Part shown: piece by piece, positions 14,989 through 21,062 of the stretch
How positions within the stretch are numbered: position 1 is the stretch's first letter
Layout of the letters: each line of letters begins with the position of its first letter
From: Clostridia bacterium
GTDB lineage: Bacteria > Bacillota_A > Clostridia > Oscillospirales > CAG-272
Direction: 5' to 3'
Assembly (NCBI GenBank): GCA_017529175.1
Contig: JAFXNX010000174.1
Span: 1 to 21,062 of the forward strand
DNA length: 21,062 bases
Notes under the pieces: generated by a model
What the model was told of the DNA's origin: nothing
Databases searched by the model: none
What the model saw: only the letters and a program-made list of their open reading frames with translations
Made by a program: the position numbers and the translations under genes

Positions 14989-15516
14989 TTACCCCTTGAG
15001 TACCGCTATGAGCGGAACATTGCCGTTTTCGCAAGCGGACTCAATTACAGTTTTATCAACCTCGCATTGATCTGGCGTTTCAAAAGCTGCATTGAATTTG
15101 TGCTTGAGTGGTTCGTCAATATAGTATCCTTCGGAACTATCTTTTTTCGCCCTCTCGTTTCTTTCAGCTATTCGTTTTTGCCAAGTCGTATCGTCTATAT
15201 CGATATAATGGATTTCAGCAGTGATGCTTCTTTCAGAATAAAACGTTTTAAGCTTCATTCTCTCCGAACGAGACCATAAACCCCAATCCAACACTACTGA
15301 AATACCTATATTAATCAATTCGACTGATTTCATAAGAAAGAAATCTTTAATCTTTTCAACATATTCATCATGCCCTTCTCCCGCGTTCTGTCCGAAAAGC
15401 CTTATCATCAGTTCATCGACAGACAAAAGCACAGCGTTCTCTATTTTACATATTTCCTTAGCGTATGTAGTCTTGCCACAACAGACTTTTCCGCAAATCA
15501 TTATTATTTTTGACAT
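14989..15516 (-). CDS. P-loop kinase-like ATP-binding protein (AAA_33/zeta-toxin-like)
   Basis: The protein has 175 residues. Walker A is GKVCCGKTT at 9-17. A DE pair (VDELMIRLFG, about 33-42) sits where small kinases bind the acceptor, VVLDWGLWSRSERM (about 75-88) is a conserved stretch of this predicted-kinase group, and an arginine-rich lid (QKRIAERNERAKK, about 112-124) follows. The fold groups it with COG0645/AAA_33 kinases, relatives of zeta toxins and chloramphenicol phosphotransferase; the substrate is unknown. It is the third gene of an AT-rich cassette, 22 bases after the methyltransferase, with only a weak GGTGAT Shine-Dalgarno. Its role may be phosphorylation of a small molecule, an antibiotic or a nucleotide; a toxin role is only a hypothesis. 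Confidence 0.8.
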   Translation of the reverse strand: MSKIIMICGKVCCGKTTYAKEICKIENAVLLSVDELMIRLFGQNAGEGHDEYVEKIKDFFLMKSVELINIGISVVLDWGLWSRSERMKLKTFYSERSITAEIHYIDIDDTTWQKRIAERNERAKKDSSEGYYIDEPLKHKFNAAFETPDQCEVDKTVIESACENGNVPLIAVLKG

Positions 15517-15538
15517 TATATCACCAACGCTTTTTTAA

Positions 15539-15967
15539 TTAATCTTTACATATAAGAAATCCATCTTCCCTCTTCGCCGCGTCGCCAAAGGTATCGAGCA
15601 TAAGATTTACGTCGAGTTTCCATGTGCCGATAATGAATATCCTGCCGCCGGGTTTCAAAACGCGAAAGCACTCTCTTTCTATATCCGTCCATTGCGCTTG
15701 AACGTGAAAGAAAGCGTTATATAAAAAGACGTTGTCAAAGCTCTCGGCGGGATAATTCATATTCGCCGCGTCCATTATATCAAATCGAACGTTCCCCGGA
15801 AGAGTTTTTCCTTTTATCCTGCTCTCGTCAAGATCGACGCAAGTCACGCTTTTTGCATATTTTGAAGCAGAAATCGAAAAATCCGCGCCGCCGCTGGCGA
15901 GTTCAAGGATATCCTTTTTATTGATCTCTGATTTTAATAGTTCAACACATTTGTCAACTTTTCTCAT
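15539..15967 (-). CDS. Small class I SAM-dependent methyltransferase
   Basis: The protein has 142 residues, short for the family. Motif I is ILELASGGADFS (about 20-31), the acidic end of strand 2 is VTCVDLDESR (about 41-50), and FDIMDAANMNYPAESFDNVF with the following FFHV corresponds to motifs II and III. RVLKPGGRIFIIGTW is the motif-IV-like loop and strand 5. After that little remains, so the last strands of the fold are shortened. The substrate cannot be named; this is the methyltransf_11/25 type, which usually acts on small molecules. ATG 15967 overlaps the stop of the upstream regulator by four bases (ATGA), so the two are translationally coupled, which suggests a joint function. Confidence 0.8.
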   Translation of the reverse strand: MRKVDKCVELLKSEINKKDILELASGGADFSISASKYAKSVTCVDLDESRIKGKTLPGNVRFDIMDAANMNYPAESFDNVFLYNAFFHVQAQWTDIERECFRVLKPGGRIFIIGTWKLDVNLMLDTFGDAAKREDGFLICKD

Positions 15968-16581
15968 TTCTCTTCATCCTTACAAATAGTTTTGATGATT
16001 TCATAAACCCATGTTGTTGCTGTTTTTGCTTCAACAAACATTGTATCTTTTTCTTCTTTTGTCAAAACGCGTTTCAATTTACTTATCACAGAATCGGTAA
16101 CGTGTTCTTTGCCAAGCGCCTTCAGTGCCTGGATCGTCAGAGCCGTTTTATGTGAAAGCTTTGATATTTCTTTGTTCGTTGTCCGTTTGAACTTTATTGT
16201 CGTATTTCCGTAACTGTATTCTTTGTACTCTCCGTCGCTTACGTAGACCCACATTGAAGGAACCTGAGTTGATAATCCTAAAAGATTGAGAGCCGTGTCT
16301 CCGCTGGGAACGATCGTCCACCCGAAGTTTCGCGCTATAGCGTGCGCGATATCATCCGGATACGGAGCTATGTTTTCTCCGAGCAACTCGTTATATTCCG
16401 GCTTATAGTATACTCCACGCATAATGCGGATCAGTGTACCGTCGTTTTCAAGCCTCGCGATCGCCTGACGGACAGTATCCGCCCCGGCGATATCGGAAAA
16501 ATCCGACAGGATAAAAACGCTGCCGGCTTTAGCAGTTTGTATTCGATTTTTTATTTTTTCCGTAAAACCAGACTGCCTCAT
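15964..16581 (-). CDS. AbiEi/DUF6088-type antitoxin-like regulator
   Basis: The protein has 205 residues and resembles DUF6088, a group related to AbiEi antitoxins of type IV toxin-antitoxin systems. Residues 7-60 form a winged helix (SVFILSDFSDIAGADTVRQA, then IARLENDGTL, IRIMRGVYYKP, the R-G-x-Y-Y turn typical of AbiEi N-termini). PSGDTALNLLGLSTQVP near 92-108 and IKFKRTTNKEISKLS near 131-145 belong to the C-terminal antitoxin-like domain. I chose ATG 16581 (GAGGTG 6 bases upstream); a GTG at 16605 in the same frame would lie at the predicted transcription start. The usual partner, an AbiEii nucleotidyltransferase toxin, is absent; a methyltransferase and a kinase follow instead. A palindrome at its promoter suggests self-repression. 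Confidence 0.8.
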   Translation of the reverse strand: MRQSGFTEKIKNRIQTAKAGSVFILSDFSDIAGADTVRQAIARLENDGTLIRIMRGVYYKPEYNELLGENIAPYPDDIAHAIARNFGWTIVPSGDTALNLLGLSTQVPSMWVYVSDGEYKEYSYGNTTIKFKRTTNKEISKLSHKTALTIQALKALGKEHVTDSVISKLKRVLTKEEKDTMFVEAKTATTWVYEIIKTICKDEEK

Positions 16582-16598
16582 GTTACACCTCGCAATAA

Positions 16599-16630
16599 TT
16601 GTCACATTTATTATACTCTATTTGTGACAA
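16599..16630. promoter_or_regulatory. Perfect inverted repeat around the cassette promoter (putative operator)
   Basis: TTGTCACA (16599-16606) and TGTGACAA (16623-16630) form an 8-bp inverted repeat with a 16-base spacer that contains the -10 box. Arm centres are 24 bases apart, more than two DNA turns, suiting a dimeric repressor. AbiEi proteins are known to bind inverted repeats at their own promoters. Confidence 0.7.
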
Positions 16631-16638
16631 AAATGCAA
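16610..16638 (-). promoter_or_regulatory. Promoter of the AbiEi-like cassette
   Basis: The minus strand reads TTGCAT, 17 bases, TATAAT. The predicted start is near 16603, giving a leader of about 20 bases before ATG 16581. Confidence 0.75.
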
Positions 16639-16659
16639 TATGTTTTTTAAAACCCGAAG

Positions 16660-16687
16660 AAAAACGACGGGGCGTTACGCTCCGTCG
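16660..16687 (-). terminator. Terminator downstream of the serpin gene
   Basis: Ten-bp arms (16665-16674, 16678-16687; one G-U) surround a TTA loop. The minus-strand flank is TTTTTC followed by a T-rich stretch. The 155 bases between it and the serpin stop (16688-16842) hold no gene I can see. Confidence 0.8.
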
Positions 16688-16842
16688 AATCTCGTTACAG
16701 TATTATCAATATCGATTATACGATAAATGTCCTTAAATCAAGAGTAATTTTCGGTGCCGCGCTTTGAGCATTGGCGCTTATCAGAACCATTATGGATTAT
16801 ACGTTTTTCGTTATATTAGAATTCGCGTCGGGCGTCACAAGG

Positions 16843-18291
16843 TCACGGCCTTACCGCCGTTCCGGCAATGATTCTCATAAGCTGAAGCACGTCCTTCATC
16901 GTGACGGTCACGCCGCCCGTAACGAGGGCGTTTTTGAAGAATACGCCGTGAAGGTCCGCGATGCCCGCGATAAAACGTCTGAGAACGAGTACGTCCTTAA
17001 GATCGACGCTGCCGTCGCAGTTAGCGTCGCCGGATGTTCCCGCCTCGACCGGCGCGTCCGGAACGGGATCGGTCACCTTGCCTTCAAAAAGGATCACGTC
17101 GTTCGGATCGGTGACGATAAAGCCGAAATTCTTGTCGATGACGAAATCGTGATACTTCTTTATCGTTCCGTCGAACGCAGTCCCCGCGTAAGCTATAATG
17201 GTGACCGCGGCGCCCTCGACTCCCTTCCTGTCGACCTTTAGGACCGTCTGATGCTTGATATCGGAGACCGTGACCGTACTGTCGGTCAGCGGCGAGTCAA
17301 AGCCCGCGGCGGAAAGGGTATGAGTCAGCGATCCGTCTTTTTGGAGTATCTCAAGCAACGGGGTGTCGCTGTCGATCTTGAATTCCGGGAAGATACATCT
17401 TGTGAAATGCCTGGTATTGAACTCTCCTTCGTGCTTAACGATATAACTTGCTGTGGAATTGACCGCGTCAAGATTTCCCTTTGTCATCGCATCGTCAAGA
17501 GTATATCCGTCCTTCGGCACAATGAATTTGACCTTGAAGCCGTGGGCGGTAGACGAATAGAAATATCTTGACACTTCGTTTTCGGCAGCCTCACCGTCCG
17601 AGAATAAACCTTTAACGAAATCGGTCTTCTTAATTCCGTCGGCTGTCAGAAAACCTCTCTTCTCCGTCATAAGGCTTTCAACTTCCGTATCCCACATATC
17701 CTTAAAATAAAGGGTGTTTATGAGTGCGAACAAGGTCTCGGCGCCGAGAGCGAAATCGCGGTCGATAAGTCCCCTTGTCTGCTCCTTGACGAATTCTCTG
17801 ATCTTATCGTTCGCGGCTTTATTATCGGAGGCGAACGGTACTCTTTCCGCGGTACAGAGCAGATCCTTCATCATACCGGCAAGAACGTCATCGTTTACCG
17901 AGGCGCCGTCGTCGAGCCAGACGGAATCGCTGATATCCAAGACGCACGAAGTCTCGCCGTAATACGATAATATGTTTCTCGTAAGCTCCGAGACAAGTCC
18001 CGCGGTCTTTCCGTAGTCCTCCGCCGACATCCCGGTGAACGCTTCCGTCTCGCGCTTCACCTCGTCGTCTCCGGCGTAGTGGAGCATCGCGAGAGCAAGA
18101 TAGACGGAGAGAGGCGACATCGTATAGTTTTCGTCCTCGTCTTCAGCCGCAAGAGTATACAGTTTATTTGAAAAAGCAGAGAGCTTTGAAAGAAAGTCGT
18201 CTCCGAGTTCAGACGTCCCGTAAGCGAAAGACGGCGCGGCGCAGGATATTATCATTATAAACGATATAAGGAAGGCAAATATTCTTTTCAT
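16843..18291 (-). CDS. Secreted serpin with C-terminal type I dockerin
   Basis: The protein has 482 residues. Residues 1-24 are a signal peptide (cleavage near SFA-YG). Residues 30-408 are a serpin: an N-terminal NYTMSPLSVYLALAML segment, the DFV.EQTRGLIDRDF-type helix F region, the hinge KGVEGAAVT before the reactive loop, and the C-terminal signature from FVIDKNFGF to ILFEGKV. Serpins trap serine or cysteine proteases; the small residues in the hinge suggest an inhibitory type, but the P1 residue cannot be fixed by eye. Residues 421-482 are a dockerin: the first repeat GDANCDGSVDLKDVLVLRR is intact, while the second calcium loop (ALVTGGVTV) has lost its acidic ligands although MKDVLQLMRIIAG remains. 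The dockerin would attach it to a cohesin. Its own promoter lies in the end of the symporter gene. Confidence 0.9.
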   Translation of the reverse strand: MKRIFAFLISFIMIISCAAPSFAYGTSELGDDFLSKLSAFSNKLYTLAAEDEDENYTMSPLSVYLALAMLHYAGDDEVKRETEAFTGMSAEDYGKTAGLVSELTRNILSYYGETSCVLDISDSVWLDDGASVNDDVLAGMMKDLLCTAERVPFASDNKAANDKIREFVKEQTRGLIDRDFALGAETLFALINTLYFKDMWDTEVESLMTEKRGFLTADGIKKTDFVKGLFSDGEAAENEVSRYFYSSTAHGFKVKFIVPKDGYTLDDAMTKGNLDAVNSTASYIVKHEGEFNTRHFTRCIFPEFKIDSDTPLLEILQKDGSLTHTLSAAGFDSPLTDSTVTVSDIKHQTVLKVDRKGVEGAAVTIIAYAGTAFDGTIKKYHDFVIDKNFGFIVTDPNDVILFEGKVTDPVPDAPVEAGTSGDANCDGSVDLKDVLVLRRFIAGIADLHGVFFKNALVTGGVTVTMKDVLQLMRIIAGTAVRP

Positions 18292-18305
18292 TTTGACCTC
18301 CGTAG

Positions 18306-19655
18306 TTATGTTTTCCTTATTTTTATATTATCATCTTTACCCTTCTTTGTCAATCGGTGCGTCACCTCATCGGACAGAATGAATACGGAAAGAGTATTTA
18401 CGACTGTCATCAGCGCGATCTCGAGATCCGCAAACTGCCAGACGACGCCGGGTGAGACGACGGAACCGATAAGAGTCGCGGCAAAGGAGACGGCAAAATA
18501 AATATATCTTTTTTTCGACGAAACTCCGAGAGCGGACAGCGCTTCGACCCCGTAGTATTCCTGACAGATCACCGTCGCCAGCGCGAAAATTACAACCGAT
18601 ATCCCGATCGCCGCCGAGCCGAAGGAGCCGCAGAACGCGCCATAGGAGGCGAGGGAGAGCGGTATGCCGTCCTTCCCCGGCACGCGGGCGAGAAGGATAA
18701 CGAGGGCAGTCATCGTACACATGACTATCGTGTCGCAGAAGACCTCGAATATCCCGAGGCATCCCTGATGGTGAGGGCTTATCGTATTCGCCGAAGCGTG
18801 CGCCGTCGGCGCCGTTCCGCACCCCGCCTCGTTTGAGAAAATGCCTCGGGTGACGCCGAATCTGACGGCTCGGGATATACCGAAGCCCGCGACGCCTCCC
18901 GCCGCGGCTTTGAAGTCGAGCGCGGATCTTACTATCTCCGAGAACACGCCGCCGATGCGTTCGGAGTTTGATATGATTATATACAGCGACAGTATGATAT
19001 AGAGCGCTGTGAGTATCGGAATGACTCTTACGGTGAAGTCTCCTACGCGCTTTGCTCCTCCCGCGACGACGGCGAGAACGAACAGCGCGATCGCCGCGCC
19101 GCATACGATCTTCGGAACGCCGTCAAAGACCGCGGACGCCGCGTTTACCTGGACTATATTTCCGGTCAGAACGGAGTTGGAGACAAGAAGGATCGAGAAA
19201 AACGACGCGATCCCCCTCGCCGCTCTTTTTCCGATCTTAGGCTCAAGCCCTTCGCACATATAGTAATACGCGCCGCCGTGGTATACACCGTCTCCCCTCG
19301 CGCAGTCCTTCTTCCTGTACTTTACCGCGAGGAAGACTTCAGCGTATTTGACGCTCATGGCGGCAAGAGCGGAGACCCACATCCAGAAAACGGCGCCCGC
19401 TCCGCCGGCGAAGATCGCCGTCGCGACGCCGGAGATATTGCCGACTCCGAGCGTTCCCGCGAGCGCGACGCTGAGCGCCTTGAACGGAGACGTCCCGCCT
19501 TTCGCCGCGGAATTTTTCAGGTCTTTTGCGAATCTTACCGGATGAAGAACGTAAAAAAGCTTAAGTCTTACGGCAAGATAGATACCGCATCCTATCAACA
19601 CGACCGGCAGAATTATTCCCGATAAGAACGAATTCGTTGACTCTAAAAAATGCAT
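18306..19655 (-). CDS. Sodium:alanine (glycine) symporter, AGCS family
   Basis: The 449-residue integral membrane protein imports alanine or glycine with sodium. About ten hydrophobic segments are visible. The family signature GTLGVGNISGVATAIFAGG is near residues 67-85, followed by VFWMW and MSVKYAEVFLAVKYR; SNEAGCGTAPTAHASA near 275-290 is the second conserved block. Length is typical of the family. GAGGG lies 5 bases before ATG 19655. It is divergent from groESL, with a TATAAT 28 bases upstream. The last codons contain the promoter for the serpin gene downstream. Substrate choice between alanine and glycine cannot be decided from sequence. Confidence 0.93.
   Translation of the reverse strand: MHFLESTNSFLSGIILPVVLIGCGIYLAVRLKLFYVLHPVRFAKDLKNSAAKGGTSPFKALSVALAGTLGVGNISGVATAIFAGGAGAVFWMWVSALAAMSVKYAEVFLAVKYRKKDCARGDGVYHGGAYYYMCEGLEPKIGKRAARGIASFFSILLVSNSVLTGNIVQVNAASAVFDGVPKIVCGAAIALFVLAVVAGGAKRVGDFTVRVIPILTALYIILSLYIIISNSERIGGVFSEIVRSALDFKAAAGGVAGFGISRAVRFGVTRGIFSNEAGCGTAPTAHASANTISPHHQGCLGIFEVFCDTIVMCTMTALVILLARVPGKDGIPLSLASYGAFCGSFGSAAIGISVVIFALATVICQEYYGVEALSALGVSSKKRYIYFAVSFAATLIGSVVSPGVVWQFADLEIALMTVVNTLSVFILSDEVTHRLTKKGKDDNIKIRKT
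18325..18353 (-). promoter_or_regulatory. Serpin promoter inside the symporter coding end
   Basis: The minus strand reads TTGACA, 17 bases, TAATAT, 34 bases upstream of the serpin start. All of it is within the last 16 codons of the symporter gene. Confidence 0.75.
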
Positions 19656-19682
19656 GGCGCCCTCTTAAAATATGGTAAAGCT

Positions 19683-19711
19683 ATTATATGTTGAGTCCGC
19701 TCGGCATAGAA
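19683..19711 (-). promoter_or_regulatory. Symporter promoter
   Basis: The minus strand has a perfect TATAAT (19683-19688), 17 bases downstream of a weak -35 (TTCTAT), 27 bases before the symporter start codon. Confidence 0.5.
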
Positions 19712-19738
19712 TCAATCGGTTGACGCTTTTCGAGTATT

Positions 19739-19765
19739 TTAGCACTCTTCAAGTGAGAGAGTAAA
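19739..19765 (+). promoter_or_regulatory. Degenerate second CIRCE-like element
   Basis: TTAGCACTC is perfect, the spacer is exactly 9 bases, and the second arm GAGAGTAAA matches GAGTGCTAA at 6 of 9 positions. It is 131 bases upstream of the perfect CIRCE, between the symporter and groESL promoters. Confidence 0.45.
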
Positions 19766-19826
19766 AAAGCGTTTGACAAAGACGTAAAAACCATTGTGAA
19801 CTTTTTGTTAAATATCCAAAAAACTC

Positions 19827-19855
19827 TTGATTTTTTATATAGGCGGTATTAAAAT
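19827..19855 (+). promoter_or_regulatory. groESL promoter
   Basis: The plus strand reads TTGATT, 17 bases, TAAAAT; the predicted start near 19862 is just upstream of CIRCE, the normal arrangement for HrcA control. Confidence 0.7.
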
Positions 19856-19869
19856 GAAAAAGTAAAAAG

Positions 19870-19896
19870 TTAGCACTCAATCTTTTCGAGTGCTAA
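19870..19896 (+). promoter_or_regulatory. CIRCE operator (HrcA binding site)
   Basis: TTAGCACTC, nine bases, GAGTGCTAA is a perfect match to the CIRCE consensus. HrcA bound here represses groESL until heat or misfolded protein draws it off. hrcA itself is not in the window. Confidence 0.97.
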
Positions 19897-19946
19897 ACAT
19901 ACTAAAAATTCGATGCGCCAAGCGCACAGTATTTCAGGAGGCAGTT

Positions 19947-20231
19947 ATGACAATCAAACCTTTAGCCGACAGAGTAGTCGTAAAAGCAGTCGCCGCAGAA
20001 GAGACGACGAAGACAGGTATCATTCTTCCGGGTACCGCACAGGAGAAACCGCAGGTCATGGAAGTTATCGCAGTAGGCCCCGGCGGAAACGTCGACGGAA
20101 AAGAAGTCGTAATGACCGTAAAAGTCGGCGACAAAGTTATCACAAGCAAGTATTCCGGCACGGAAGTCAAGTGCGACGGCGAGGAGTACAACATCGTCCG
20201 TCAGTCCGACATACTCGCTGTAGTTGAGTAA
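19947..20231 (+). CDS. groES: Co-chaperonin GroES
   Basis: The protein has 94 residues, the normal length of the heptameric lid that caps GroEL. IKPLADRVVVKAV at the N-terminus, the mobile loop EETTKTGIILPGTAQEKPQ at about 18-36, VIAVGPGG at 41-48 and GDKVITSKYSGTEVK near 61-75 are all family landmarks. ATG 19947 was chosen because AGGAGG lies at 19936-19941, 5 bases upstream; the open frame upstream overlaps CIRCE and is not coding. groEL follows after 30 bases in the same operon. Confidence 0.97.
   Translation: MTIKPLADRVVVKAVAAEETTKTGIILPGTAQEKPQVMEVIAVGPGGNVDGKEVVMTVKVGDKVITSKYSGTEVKCDGEEYNIVRQSDILAVVE

Positions 20232-21062
<831 letters not shown>

Noticed and set aside
14909..16660. 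Insertion-sequence or integron origin of the AT-rich cassette
   Set aside because: No transposase, integrase, terminal inverted repeats or target-site duplication could be seen by eye; only the composition suggests transfer.
19773..19802. A second plus-strand groESL promoter next to the degenerate CIRCE
   Set aside because: TTGACA is present at 19773, but the bases 17-18 further on (GTGAAC or TGAACT) make a poor -10.

Overview
The window looks like chromosomal DNA of an anaerobic, fermentative member of the Clostridia (Bacillota), probably an uncultured gut or rumen relative of the Oscillospirales. The support is a Rex-adhE unit, an IspH-S1 fusion gene in the order FAD enzyme, cmk, plsC, ispH-rpsA, a CIRCE-controlled groESL operon, Shine-Dalgarno sites of the GGAGG type, near-consensus sigma-A promoters, and secreted proteins with type I dockerin repeats. 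Base composition is close to half GC by eye, with one clearly AT-richer island at about 14.9-16.65 kb. This taxonomic call is inference from gene content.

Layout. 1-4.2 kb, minus strand: a nucleoside hydrolase and a LysR regulator form one unit behind a strong promoter. A structured leader or terminator region follows, then rex and adhE (the latter runs off the left edge). 4.2-6.1 kb, plus strand: an uncharacterised surface protein with a C-terminal membrane anchor, and a small lipoprotein. 6.1-7.4 kb, minus: a secreted leucine-rich-repeat protein whose C-terminal dockerin lies out of frame. 7.4-7.7 kb: gene-free, with a strong hairpin that is read as a terminator only on the plus strand. 7.7-13.5 kb, minus: a five-gene operon, rpiR-type regulator, HI0933-family flavoprotein, cmk, plsC, ispH-rpsA. 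13.6-14.9 kb, plus: asd with a small hairpin-bearing leader, closed by a bidirectional terminator. 14.9-16.65 kb, minus: an AT-rich three-gene cassette (AbiEi/DUF6088-type regulator, small methyltransferase, P-loop kinase) driven by a promoter inside a perfect inverted repeat. 16.7-19.7 kb, minus: a secreted serpin with a dockerin, and a sodium:alanine symporter. 19.7-21.1 kb, plus: groES and the first half of groEL behind CIRCE.

How the parts fit. Rex senses NADH/NAD+ and would control both itself and AdhE, the reductive ethanol branch; a Rex-box-like site and promoter sit at the end of lysR. The central operon couples nucleotide, phospholipid, isoprenoid and translation functions. The serpin and the LRR protein both carry dockerin sequence, suggesting cohesin-based surface assembly in this organism. 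The best candidate for an undescribed system is the 14989-16638 cassette: an antitoxin-like DNA-binding protein without its usual nucleotidyltransferase toxin, followed instead by a methyltransferase and a kinase, with a likely autoregulatory operator. No rRNA, tRNA, CRISPR array or insertion sequence was found.
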